NCBI GenBank assembly: GCA_002255985.1
Contig: NKIR01000002.1
Location: 124,001-188,000 of the forward strand
Reading direction: 5' to 3'
Length of the DNA stretch: 64,000 nucleotides
Source: Sphingomonadaceae bacterium PASS1
GTDB lineage: Bacteria > Pseudomonadota > Alphaproteobacteria > Sphingomonadales > Sphingomonadaceae
A program made the position numbers and the translations under genes. This document shows, piece by piece, positions 1 through 8,062 of this stretch. Positions within the stretch are counted from its first letter, which is position 1; each line of letters starts with the position of its first letter. The notes beneath the pieces are model-generated. The model searched no databases. It saw nothing but the letters and a program-made list of their open reading frames with translations, and was not told the origin of the DNA.

Positions 1-409
1 TGGTTTCATAATTGCTTTCCTGGTTCTTATCGGCGCTGAGCCGTGTTTCAGGAAAGAGCGCTTTGTACCAGGGCGCCTGCATGACGGCACGACAATCCGC
101 CGCGTGCTTTGCAGCAAGGTCGTTGGAATAACTGACCGTGATAATCTTGGCGGTCGGATCATGGCCAAGGACAAAGGCTGGGAATGCGACCGAGGCGCAA
201 ACAGACTTAAGCGAGCGAGGCGGCACCTCTATCTTAAGCCGGCGGATTTTACCGATCCGCACCAGCTCCAAGTGATAACACAGGGCTTCAAGGTGCCAAT
301 TGGGCAAGAACTGTTCACCCGGGCTCACGGTCGTAAATGCTTTTCGCACAAAGCTATGCAAATTGCGACGCAGCAGAGCATCGAGAAGCCGGCTATCCAT
401 TGCGCTCAT
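1..409 (-). CDS. Phage terminase large subunit, N-terminal part (runs off the window)
   Basis: Reading the minus strand from the ATG at 409-407 gives 136 open codons up to the window edge. The fragment has the features of a TerL ATPase that drives DNA packaging into a phage prohead: the segment FLPNWHLEAL near residue 34, then a Walker-A-like VPPRSLKS at about 62-69, then a beta strand AKIITVSYSNDLAAKHA at about 87-103. The nuclease half would lie outside the window. The gene overlaps the end of the preceding DUF5681 gene by 17 bases, as packaging genes often do. Whether it belongs to an intact prophage, a remnant or a gene transfer agent cannot be decided here. The family call is by recognition of the ATPase motif and gene context. 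Confidence 0.8.
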   Translation of the reverse strand, partial: MSAMDSRLLDALLRRNLHSFVRKAFTTVSPGEQFLPNWHLEALCYHLELVRIGKIRRLKIEVPPRSLKSVCASVAFPAFVLGHDPTAKIITVSYSNDLAAKHAADCRAVMQAPWYKALFPETRLSADKNQESNYET

Positions 410-797
410 CGCTATGTCCCCCAATGTCAAACAGGCCTGCATCCCGCAGGATCGCCGCATCTTCGGCCAGAAGAGTACTCAGACTTTCCTGTCCCTTTTC
501 ATCGGCATGGTTAACTTGATGCAGGTTGATGAGCAGCTGCAAAGATTTGTGGTCCCCGCCTAGCGCCTTTTCACGAACCCGCCAGACAAGTGCGGTCATC
601 GTGCTCACATTTTTGCGCCGACCGTTGACCGTTACAGGCACCGGCATTGCCATGGCCCGCGCAATCTCGCTGGCAAGGTTGCGTTGCCCCTTTGGGCGTC
701 CCTTGGGGTTACCTGAATGGCCAGGCTTAAAGCGGCTGTGCACTGGCGGTCTTCCATAGCCCACCTTGCCTTCGTCGTTGTCGTCGGTGTCAGACAT
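393..797 (-). CDS. DUF5681 domain protein, phage-associated
   Basis: A protein of 134 residues. Its N-terminal third carries the basic glycine/proline signature of DUF5681, RFKPGHSGNPKGRPKG, at about residues 22-37. In alphaproteobacterial prophages such proteins typically lie directly beside the terminase; a small-terminase or DNA-binding role is plausible but unproven. I place the start at the ATG at 797-795, because it overlaps the stop of the upstream methyltransferase (ATGTCTGA), a coupling arrangement. The longer reading frame to 875 would overlap the methyltransferase by 86 bases and adds no conserved sequence. The stop lies inside the start of the terminase gene. Confidence 0.75.
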   Translation of the reverse strand: MSDTDDNDEGKVGYGRPPVHSRFKPGHSGNPKGRPKGQRNLASEIARAMAMPVPVTVNGRRKNVSTMTALVWRVREKALGGDHKSLQLLINLHQVNHADEKGQESLSTLLAEDAAILRDAGLFDIGGHSDERNG

Positions 798-2121
798 TGT
801 CGCCCCCCATCCCGGCTGATTGGGCACGCTGCGTAAATGACTGGCCTGTTGGCACGTGAACCGGTGCTTCACCAAAGGTGGTTTGGTAGCGCCGCAAGAT
901 CACGTCGCAGTACAGCGGATCGAGTTCGATAAGGCGCGCTGTCCGCCCGCTATGGGCAGCAGCAATCAATGTCGTGCCAGAGCCCCCGAACCCATCAAGC
1001 ACGATCTCGCCTGGATCGCTGGCATCGCGCAGGATGTCGCAGATGAGGTCAAGCGGTTTAACTGTCGGGTGCCAACCAAGCTCCTCCGCGCGCCCTGCCT
1101 TGAAAGTGTTGGCCCCGGCATAGGTCCACAGGTTCGAACGGTGCCGGCCATTGGCGCCGAGCTCGACATTGTTAACATGGGGACGCTTACCCTTCTTGTA
1201 GACTGCGACCAGTTCATGTTGGGAGCGATACAGCGAACCCATACCCGCATTGCTCTTTGCCCAAACGCACAGGTTGAGCCAGTTATCATAGACAGCCTGG
1301 CCCGCACTCAAAAGTTCCGGCAGATGCCGCCAGTCCATAAACACATAGTGCAAGGATCCATCGCGGCTCGCCTTGGCCATGGCTTCCAGTGACCCGCAAA
1401 GGAACTGCGTAAATTCGTTTGAACTTAGCTCCCCTGAACCCTGAACAAACTCGCGGTGTTTATTGCGACCAAGTCCAGAAACATGCCCACCGATCTTCAC
1501 ATTATAGGGCGGATCAGTAACCACGACGCGTGCCTTCTCGCGGCCCATTAACTGGGTGTAGCTCGCAGGATCCAAAGCATCCGCACATAACAGGCGGTGC
1601 TGACCCAGTTGCCATAAATCACCAAGTTGACAGACTGCCGGGCCTACATCAGGCTCTTCGATACCGTCGTCTTGGACTGGAGTGGCGCCAGCATCGATGA
1701 TGAGTTCGACCTCACGCAATTCAAAGCCGGTGAGTGTTACGTCAAATTCAAGCGCACCAAGTTCGCCAAGCTCAATTGCGAGCAGCTCCCGGTCCCATCC
1801 GGCTTTCTCGGCCAGCCGATTGTCAGCAATAACATAAGCCCGCTTTTGGTCTTCGGTTAGCCAATCCAGACACAAGGTGGGAACCTCGGATAGCCCCAAC
1901 ATGCGGGCAGCGGCCAGTCGGCCGTGTCCCGCGATCACTTCGCCGGACGCATCAACCAGCACTGGATTGGTGAAACCAAAGGTGGTGATGCTCCGGGCCA
2001 GTTGCCGCAGCTGCTTCTTGGAATGGGTGCGTGCATTGCGGGGGGCTGCACGCAGGGTCTCGATACGGGAAAGTTTAGCTTGAGGAAGACGCACGTGCGC
2101 CGGACGCAATGATGGTGACAT
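790..2121 (-). CDS. ParB-like nuclease domain / DNA methyltransferase fusion
   Basis: A protein of 443 residues from the ATG at 2121. Residues about 13-110 form a ParB/Srx-like domain with EVIAGHGRLAAARMLG (61-76). A DNA amino-methyltransferase follows, with catalytic DPPYNVK at 203-209, HPTVKPLDL at 351-359 and the SAM-binding loop DGFGGSGTT at 376-384. Motif IV before motif I is the order of beta-class N6-adenine or N4-cytosine methyltransferases. Fusions of this kind are common next to terminases in alphaproteobacterial prophages, where they probably protect phage DNA from restriction. No partner restriction enzyme is visible. The in-frame extension to 2169 adds 16 residues without recognisable content. 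The target sequence cannot be read from the DNA. Confidence 0.88.
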   Translation of the reverse strand: MSPSLRPAHVRLPQAKLSRIETLRAAPRNARTHSKKQLRQLARSITTFGFTNPVLVDASGEVIAGHGRLAAARMLGLSEVPTLCLDWLTEDQKRAYVIADNRLAEKAGWDRELLAIELGELGALEFDVTLTGFELREVELIIDAGATPVQDDGIEEPDVGPAVCQLGDLWQLGQHRLLCADALDPASYTQLMGREKARVVVTDPPYNVKIGGHVSGLGRNKHREFVQGSGELSSNEFTQFLCGSLEAMAKASRDGSLHYVFMDWRHLPELLSAGQAVYDNWLNLCVWAKSNAGMGSLYRSQHELVAVYKKGKRPHVNNVELGANGRHRSNLWTYAGANTFKAGRAEELGWHPTVKPLDLICDILRDASDPGEIVLDGFGGSGTTLIAAAHSGRTARLIELDPLYCDVILRRYQTTFGEAPVHVPTGQSFTQRAQSAGMGGDNV

Positions 2122-2767
2122 GGCAAATCGCCTTTTCGAACAGAGGAATGAGAGTTCCGAACTTCGCAATGACGTCCACAGGACACGCCTGGCCGAACCA
2201 GACTGCCATTGCTCAAACTTCGGTCGCGGCTCAGCCTCTCATCGGAAGGCGCAACCTTCCTGTGTTCGTCGGAGCGATCCCCGAGTGGAGGGCTCAGCCC
2301 TCAATCCCAATCAAGCGCCGCTATAAAAGGGATCAATCATCCTTTGATGACTGGGTTCGGTTTACACGTCAGCGCGATGCTGCGCAAGTAGCGCCGATCA
2401 ATTTTTTCACCGTAAATCTCTGAAAATACAAAGAAGATTTTACAATTTCCCTGTTATGGCGAAATGAATTCCCTGTTTTTTATTTAGCGATTTTGCGTGC
2501 CCAAAGGACGCAAACCGTCATTCCCTAACAGGATCAGTAGCAATTCAGGCGCCCAGAATTGAGATATTCCCTGAAAAATCCCATGAATCAGGGAAGGTCT
2601 GACCAGAGACCCGTTCCTACCAGACTGCACCACGCACCATGGCTTATCCCTTACTGTGAACCCGCTTCCTTCGGGAAGGCCATAACTCGGCATAACGCGT
2701 GGGCCGTGCTTTGGGGTTATGACCGTTGGCAACGCGCAATCTCGGCCGCAGGAACGCTGGGACGAGA
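2122..2767. other. Non-coding stretch at the edge of the prophage-like module
   Basis: About 645 bases separate the methyltransferase from the metallopeptidase. Only short open frames occur (for example 82 codons on the minus strand at 2484-2732). None has a ribosome binding site I trust or a product I recognise. The segment 2400-2600 is AT-richer than its surroundings and holds the TTCCCTG repeat cluster listed separately. I see no tRNA gene or duplicated att core that would define the element boundary. Confidence 0.6.
2447..2595. repeat. TTCCCTG heptamer cluster (direct and inverted copies)
   Basis: TTCCCTG occurs at 2447-2453, 2469-2475 and 2567-2573. A variant TTCCCTA lies at 2521-2527 and the inverted copy CAGGGAA at 2589-2595. 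The first two are exactly 22 bases apart, about two helical turns, and the last two form an inverted pair with a 15-base spacer. From memory, similar TTCCCTG-rich stretches recur in sphingomonad genomes near mobile-element borders, but I cannot verify this. The function is unknown. Confidence 0.6.
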
Positions 2768-4132
2768 TTACTGCCCTGAGGCGATCAGCGTGATTTCAGT
2801 TTGGCGCCCATCGATAAAACGCACAGTCTTGCCGTCAAAAAAAGCATTTTCTTCGCTGCGGAAATCGACGCGTTGCCCGCCCCATTCGGGAACAGCGGCA
2901 TAGGTTGTAAGTTCGATGGACCATGCTGTGTTGGCGTTTATCACCCCGCTTCCACGCGGGTCGGCGTTTTGATTATCCCAAAAGCCAATGGACGGCCCGG
3001 CGCCATGACCATGCAAGCCAATCGGGTGCGTGTAAATCGACGGATCAAGTCCGGCCGCCACGGCTTCTGCCCGCGCCAATGCCAAGGCCGCATTCCCGCT
3101 GCGTCCAACCGCAAACTGGCGCATGAGGATGTCCTGCACCCGGTTGCTGTTCGCCAGCCCCTGTTTGAGGCCAGCAGGCGCATCGCGCTCACCGGGTTTC
3201 AGGACATAGGCAAGATGCTGCGTATCGGTGTTTAGCCGCAGATAATTGATACCGAAATCTGTCCATAGCAGGTCGCCCGGCTGAATGACTTCGTCGCCTT
3301 CCAACATACCCTTTGCGCCTGCCCGCTGGATCGCGACCGAAGGATGGAACCATGGCTCAAGGCCAAGCTGAAGCAACCGGTCACGGTACCACCATTGCAC
3401 CTGCTCCGCCGTTGTCACCCCCGGGGTGATCACAGCGCGCGAAAATACCTCAGCGATTATCGCATGGGCGGTGCGCAGGACGCTGGGATAAATTTCCATC
3501 TCGGCGGGCGTCCGCGTCTCAAGCCAGCGGATAGCGAGCCCTTCGCCGCTGACGATCCGCGACCGCAAAGATGCCGGCAACGCGCCAGTGAATTTTTCAT
3601 ATTGGCTCAGCGTCATGCCGTCGGCGAATTGATAGAGATCGGACGTGTTGATTGCAATTTTGGCCGGATCGCGCGCGGCGATTATGTCGGCGACCGCCTG
3701 CCACTGATCAGGCTGCTTATTTGGGTCCCAAGCGGGCGCGAACAGGCCGCCAAGTCCATAGCGGCTAACCGTCAGACGCTCGACGGGCTTTCCGTTACCC
3801 GGATCGTGGAAAATCAAGATTGTGCGACGTCGTGCATGCATATTCTCTGCATCGAGCATCGACGCGACCACTGGCTCTTCAAAATATTCGCGCGCCACCA
3901 TCAGCCACAAATCAACGCCCTGTTCGCGCATGATGGCAGGAATGATCGTATCAAGCCGCGCCGCTAAAATGCGGTTTTCGGTCGCGGCCCTTTCACGTGC
4001 ATTCAATATAGGCGGAAGGGCCGGTGCCTGCGCCTCGGTCTCGCTCATGACGATAGGCGCCGATACTGCTGCATTGGCTGGCCCAAACATGGCCGCAAGC
4101 AGAGCCAGTCCAGATATCACGCGCTTTGCCAT
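2768..4132 (-). CDS. Exported M24 family metallopeptidase (Xaa-Pro aminopeptidase-like)
   Basis: A protein of 454 residues from the ATG at 4132, chosen because GGGGGA stands 5 bases upstream and because an N-terminal signal peptide begins there (MAKRVISGLALLAAMFGPANA, cleavage after ANA). The C-terminal half is the pita-bread M24 fold. Candidate metal ligands are the aspartate in WTDFGINY, a downstream aspartate in NTDTQH, the histidine region HGHGAGPSIGF, the glutamate in WSIELTTY and the last glutamate in DFRSEENAFF. The family removes N-terminal residues ahead of proline or acts on related dipeptides; here the product should be periplasmic. It is monocistronic by position and faces the prophage-like module. 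Confidence 0.85.
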   Translation of the reverse strand: MAKRVISGLALLAAMFGPANAAVSAPIVMSETEAQAPALPPILNARERAATENRILAARLDTIIPAIMREQGVDLWLMVAREYFEEPVVASMLDAENMHARRRTILIFHDPGNGKPVERLTVSRYGLGGLFAPAWDPNKQPDQWQAVADIIAARDPAKIAINTSDLYQFADGMTLSQYEKFTGALPASLRSRIVSGEGLAIRWLETRTPAEMEIYPSVLRTAHAIIAEVFSRAVITPGVTTAEQVQWWYRDRLLQLGLEPWFHPSVAIQRAGAKGMLEGDEVIQPGDLLWTDFGINYLRLNTDTQHLAYVLKPGERDAPAGLKQGLANSNRVQDILMRQFAVGRSGNAALALARAEAVAAGLDPSIYTHPIGLHGHGAGPSIGFWDNQNADPRGSGVINANTAWSIELTTYAAVPEWGGQRVDFRSEENAFFDGKTVRFIDGRQTEITLIASGQ

Positions 4133-4339
4133 TATGCTTCCCCCACTCATATTACGCACCGACATTGACTGGCCGCGATGCAAGGATCAAGTCTGACGTG
4201 TCACACGATGTGAAAGCAGGCCATATCAGGGATAGATTAGGTATGAAGAAAGTCGGGATATTCCCTTATGAAATGTTCCCCCACCCCATGTTGATCCTGT
4301 ACATTGACGCCATTCAAGTCCGCTAAGCGCTTGACGGCA

Positions 4340-4355
4340 GGCGGGGTTTCCCGCC
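4340..4355 (+). promoter_or_regulatory. GC hairpin abutting the threonine aldolase start
   Basis: GGCGGG at 4340-4345 pairs perfectly with CCCGCC at 4350-4355 across a GTTT loop. The hairpin ends on the base before the first ATG at 4356, so it occupies the place of a Shine-Dalgarno sequence. It could limit translation from that ATG or indicate that the ATG at 4362 or 4368 is used. No downstream U-tract is present, so it is not a terminator. Confidence 0.5.
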
Positions 4356-5384
4356 ATGCGGATGCGCATGCGTTTCTTCTCTGACAATGCCGCCCCGGTG
4401 CACCCCGCTGTCATGCAAGCCATGACCGATGCCAACCATATCGATACCGCATATGACGGTGACCAATGGAGTGCGCGGCTCGATGCCGCATTCTCCGCTT
4501 TGTTCGGCCGCGATGTCGCTGTGCTGTGGGTGGCAACGGGGACAAGCGCCAATTGCCTAGCGCTCGCTTCGCTTGTTCAACCGCATCAGGGCGTCATTTG
4601 CCACCGTGAAGCCCATATTGAGGTTGATGAATGCGGCGCGCCGGGTTTCTACACCGCTGGTGCGAAGTTGATGCTGGTCGAAGGTGACGGTGCCAAGGTG
4701 ACGCCTGAAACGGTCGAAGCTTGTCTGAATGGCATTCGCAACGATGTGCATCAAGTGCAGGCGGCAGCATTGTCGATCACCAACGCAACCGAATATGGCA
4801 TGGTCTACAGCCCTGCGGAAGTCGCGGCACTTGGTGCATTGTGCCATGATCGCGGCCTTAGCCTGCATATGGACGGCGCGCGTTTTGCCAATGCAGTGGC
4901 AACTTTGGGATGTACACCAGCCGATGTGACGGTCAACGCCGGCGTTGATGTACTGAGTTTCGGTTTCGTCAAAAATGGCGGCATGGGGGCAGAGGCGTTG
5001 GTATATTTCGACCCAGCGCTCGCCGACGCTGCGCGCTATCGGCGCAAGCGGGCTGGGCATTTGCAGTCAAAGGGCCGGTTCCTGGCAGCGCAATTATTGG
5101 CGATGCTGGAAAATGATGTGTGGTTGACCAATGCGCGTTCCGCCAACGCAGCGGCGCAGATCATTGCAGGCGCAGCAGCCGAACGATTGCTGTATCCGGT
5201 GCAAGCCAATGAGCTTTTCCTGCGCCTGACGCCAGCTGAAGCGGCGGCGTTGCGGGCGCAAGGTTTTGACTTTTACGACTGGGGGGTTGTCGACGGAAAC
5301 TGGGGCGCGGCGCGGCTCGTCACCAGTTGGCAACATACCGAGGCCGACGTCGCCCCGCTGGCCCGCGCGATCGCTGCATTATGA
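4356..5384 (+). CDS. Low-specificity L-threonine aldolase family protein
   Basis: A PLP-dependent fold-type I enzyme of up to 342 residues that should cleave threonine or allo-threonine to glycine and acetaldehyde in the cytoplasm. The phosphate/substrate loop WVATGTSANCLAL lies near residue 55, HREAHIEVDE near 86 and HMDGARFANA near 172. The Schiff-base lysine is expected in SFGFVKNGGMGAE near 207. Three ATGs (4356, 4362, 4368) compete as start. The third gives MRFFSDNAAPVHPAV, which matches the usual N-terminus of the family best, but none has a clear ribosome binding site. The stop overlaps the next gene by ATGA, so the two are co-transcribed. Related beta-eliminating lyases such as tryptophanase are less likely given the length. 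Confidence 0.85.
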   Translation: MRMRMRFFSDNAAPVHPAVMQAMTDANHIDTAYDGDQWSARLDAAFSALFGRDVAVLWVATGTSANCLALASLVQPHQGVICHREAHIEVDECGAPGFYTAGAKLMLVEGDGAKVTPETVEACLNGIRNDVHQVQAAALSITNATEYGMVYSPAEVAALGALCHDRGLSLHMDGARFANAVATLGCTPADVTVNAGVDVLSFGFVKNGGMGAEALVYFDPALADAARYRRKRAGHLQSKGRFLAAQLLAMLENDVWLTNARSANAAAQIIAGAAAERLLYPVQANELFLRLTPAEAAALRAQGFDFYDWGVVDGNWGAARLVTSWQHTEADVAPLARAIAAL

Positions 5385-6307
5385 GCACGACCGGCGGGGA
5401 GAGCGTCGTAGAACCTGGGTTTCTGGCGCCACGGGTATGGATGCCCTTTGTTGTGGTGTCGCTCATCTGGGGATCTACCTGGCTGGTCATCCGCGATCAA
5501 TTGGGGACTGTGCCAGCAAGCTGGTCCGTCACATATCGCTTCATCTTTGCTGCAATCGGGATGGTCATCCTTGCAGTCGTTATGCGCCAACCGTTGAAAA
5601 TTGACCGGCCCATGGTGGGCTGGACCATATTTTTGGGCGTGCTGCAGTTCGCGATGAACTTCAACTTTGTCTACGCCGCTGAACACCATATTACATCAGG
5701 GCTGGTAGCGGTGATGTTTGCGCTATTGATTGTCCCTAACGCGTTACTCGCCAAATATTGGCTTGGGCGACAAATCGGCGGCGCGTTCATTCTTGGCTCG
5801 GCGATTGCCAGCCTTGGCGTCGGATTGTTAATGTTGCAGGAATATCGCGCCGCGCCAGTTGGCGAAGCAGAGGTGCTTTTGGGTCTTTCGTTGACATTAT
5901 GTGCGGTGACAACCGCATCAATTTCAAATGTCCTTCAGGTAACGCCGCAGATTGCCCGCTATCCGACCATCACAATATTGGCCTGGTCCATGTTCTGGGG
6001 TAGCATTGCTAACGCAGTGTTCGCGTTCATCACGCAAGGCCCGCCCGTTATAGATACTCGGCCGGGCTATATCGGCGGCGTATTGTATCTGAGCATCATT
6101 GGCTCTGTTGTTACCTTTCCCCTCTATTTCCGTTTAATGCGGGATATTGGACCTGGTAAAGCTGCCTATACCGGCGTGGTTATCCCGGTGGTCGCGATGG
6201 TCCTGTCGACAATATTCGAAGGCTATGTCTGGTCGATGTTGGCGTTGGCTGGAGGCGTATTGGTGATGGTTGGCCTCGTCGTCGCAATGCAGACGCGTAA
6301 CGCTTAG
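5381..6307 (+). CDS. EamA/DMT-family transporter
   Basis: A protein of 308 residues from the ATG at 5381, which overlaps the threonine aldolase stop by ATGA. It is almost entirely hydrophobic, with about ten predicted membrane helices in two EamA repeats. The first repeat opens with VVSLIWGSTWLVIRDQLG, the WGSxF/W-type signature of the drug/metabolite transporter superfamily. Members export amino acids, nucleotides or other metabolites. Coupling to threonine aldolase suggests an amino acid or related metabolite, but that is inference. The frame open to 5327 would overlap the aldolase by 58 bases and is rejected. Confidence 0.85.
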   Translation: MSTTGGESVVEPGFLAPRVWMPFVVVSLIWGSTWLVIRDQLGTVPASWSVTYRFIFAAIGMVILAVVMRQPLKIDRPMVGWTIFLGVLQFAMNFNFVYAAEHHITSGLVAVMFALLIVPNALLAKYWLGRQIGGAFILGSAIASLGVGLLMLQEYRAAPVGEAEVLLGLSLTLCAVTTASISNVLQVTPQIARYPTITILAWSMFWGSIANAVFAFITQGPPVIDTRPGYIGGVLYLSIIGSVVTFPLYFRLMRDIGPGKAAYTGVVIPVVAMVLSTIFEGYVWSMLALAGGVLVMVGLVVAMQTRNA

Positions 6308-6388
6308 GGACTTGACGGGGGTTAGGTGAATGCCTTGCCCGCTCTCCCGTCAAACGGTTTTCAGGCAATGCAAGGCGGCATCCCAATT

Positions 6389-7213
6389 CTATATTAATGC
6401 ACGCGCGGCCAATAATGCGCTGAGGCCCTGCCGGTAGTCCGCATATTTCGGCGTCCATCCGAGCAGCCGTTTCGCCTTCATATTTGAAATACGCCGGTTT
6501 TCGGCATAGAATCCGCGCGCCATAGGCGATAGCCCTGCCCCGTCCAACGTCATCAGTGGCGGCCATTCCTGCCCCAAAAGATCGCACGCATATTCGATGA
6601 CATCATTTTGCGAGGCTGGAACATCGTCTGCAACATTATACACGCCAGCGGGCCCATCGAATGCGGCAATGACCGCGCTAACAATGTCATCAACATGCAC
6701 ACGGCTAAAGATTTGCGCGGGCATATCGATACGGTGCGCCTTGCCATCTTCGACCCGTTCCAACGCCGACCGACCAGGGCCGTAGATGCCGGGCAAGCGA
6801 AAGACAGCGACGTCGTGGCGCAAGGCCTGCCACGCAAGGTCAGCATCGGCGCGCGCAGTTCGGCGCCCTTCGCCAATAGCCGCGCTCTCGTCGACCCATG
6901 CACCGCCCGTGTCGCCATATACACCCGTTGAGGACAAATAGCCGAGCCAAGCGACGTCACCACGAGCAATCCTGTCGCCGTATTTCAAAAGCACGGGGTC
7001 ACCGCCCTCGCCGTTGGGTGGAACGCTCGACAGGATATGTGTGGCGTTTTCGATTGCGGCACAGACTGCAGCTTCATCGTCAAAGGCAATCGCGTCGCCG
7101 CCACTCATCCGACGCGTTCCGGTGACGTGCCAACCGCTTTCACGGAGGCTGTCGGCGAGACGCGAGGCGGTGTACCCCATTCCAAATACGAGCATGTGAC
7201 GGTGCATCGGCAT
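6389..7213 (-). CDS. NAD-dependent epimerase/dehydratase-like SDR (YeeZ-type)
   Basis: A protein of 274 residues if started at the ATG at 7213; ATGs at 7207 and 7195 are also possible. The Rossmann nucleotide-binding loop VFGMGYTASRLA lies at the N-terminus. YLSSTGVYGD carries the serine and tyrosine positions of the extended SDR active site, though the YxxxK lysine is not obvious. FRLPGIYGPGRSAL and RVHVDDIV are typical of sugar-nucleotide epimerase relatives. The substrate is unknown. It is divergent from pgeF with about 70 bases between them. The frame open to 7285 would run into the pgeF start and is not used. Confidence 0.75.
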   Translation of the reverse strand: MPMHRHMLVFGMGYTASRLADSLRESGWHVTGTRRMSGGDAIAFDDEAAVCAAIENATHILSSVPPNGEGGDPVLLKYGDRIARGDVAWLGYLSSTGVYGDTGGAWVDESAAIGEGRRTARADADLAWQALRHDVAVFRLPGIYGPGRSALERVEDGKAHRIDMPAQIFSRVHVDDIVSAVIAAFDGPAGVYNVADDVPASQNDVIEYACDLLGQEWPPLMTLDGAGLSPMARGFYAENRRISNMKAKRLLGWTPKYADYRQGLSALLAARALI

Positions 7214-7285
7214 GGGTTCGCAATCTAATGGCTTGCCGTCAAGCGCCGCAGTTGCAATTAAGCACGGAGGGAGGAACCAGGCCAC

Positions 7286-8062
7286 GTGACCGTCGACGTT
7301 ATCAAGTCAAAATTACTGGGTGACATTGCGCACGGTTTCCTTGGCCGCGTTGGCGGTGTTTCCACGGGTATTTATGCAGGGCTGAACTGCAGCCTTGGTT
7401 CGGACGATGTGCGCGACAATGTCATCGAAAACCGGCGGCGTGCGGTTGCTGCCGTGATGCCCGGTGCGGCACTTGCGCGGGTTTACCAAATCCATTCGCC
7501 TGATGTGGTCACCGTCACTGGCCCCATTGACCAAGACGACCCGCCCAAGGCCGATGCGCTGGTGACGGATAGGCCGAATATCCTGCTTGCGATCCAAACC
7601 GCGGATTGCGTGCCGGTGTTATTTGCAGACAGGCAAGCCGGTGTCGTTGGCGCAGCGCATTCGGGATGGAAGGGCGCATTTACAGGCGTCAACGAAAACA
7701 CGATATTGGCGATGGAGGCATTGGGCGCACAGCGCGAGCGGATAGCCTGCGCAATCGGCCCGTGCATCGCGCAAAAAAGCTATGAGGTTGATTCAGGTTT
7801 CTTTGAACGTTTTGCCGACGCCGACCCCGAAAATGCGCGGTTCTTCCGCGATGGCAAAGCGGATCATTATCAGTTTGATATTGAAGGCTATGTTGCCGCG
7901 CGTCTTGCCGCCGCCGGCATCACAACGGTCGAATGCATGGGACAAGATACCTACAGCCAGCCAGACCTGTTTTTCAGCTATCGGCGCAGCTGCCACCGCA
8001 CTGAACCCGGCTATGGCGGACAAATGTCAGTGATTGGAATACGGAGCAATGATGGTGGCTGA
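7286..8062 (+). CDS. pgeF: Peptidoglycan editing factor PgeF (YfiH family)
   Basis: A protein of 258 residues beginning with GTG, preceded by GGAGGGAGGA. The family clears mis-incorporated amino acids (for example serine) from UDP-MurNAc-dipeptide precursors and so acts as a cytoplasmic quality-control amidase. It was formerly annotated as a laccase. The metal site residues are visible: histidine in QIHSPDVV near residue 71, cysteine in TADCVPVLFA near 107 and histidine in AAHSGWKGAFTG near 124. The N-terminal HGFLGRVGGVSTGIYAGLN is also characteristic. It overlaps the next transporter gene by 14 bases. Confidence 0.92.
   Translation: MTVDVIKSKLLGDIAHGFLGRVGGVSTGIYAGLNCSLGSDDVRDNVIENRRRAVAAVMPGAALARVYQIHSPDVVTVTGPIDQDDPPKADALVTDRPNILLAIQTADCVPVLFADRQAGVVGAAHSGWKGAFTGVNENTILAMEALGAQRERIACAIGPCIAQKSYEVDSGFFERFADADPENARFFRDGKADHYQFDIEGYVAARLAAAGITTVECMGQDTYSQPDLFFSYRRSCHRTEPGYGGQMSVIGIRSNDGG

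Noticed and set aside
2596-2640. tRNA-like end with CCACGCACCA next to the phage-like module
   Set aside because: No cloverleaf, anticodon stem or T-loop could be built around it, so it is not a tRNA att site.
2484-2732. 82-codon minus-strand open frame
   Set aside because: No ribosome binding site or recognised product; it lies across the TTCCCTG repeat region and is probably chance.
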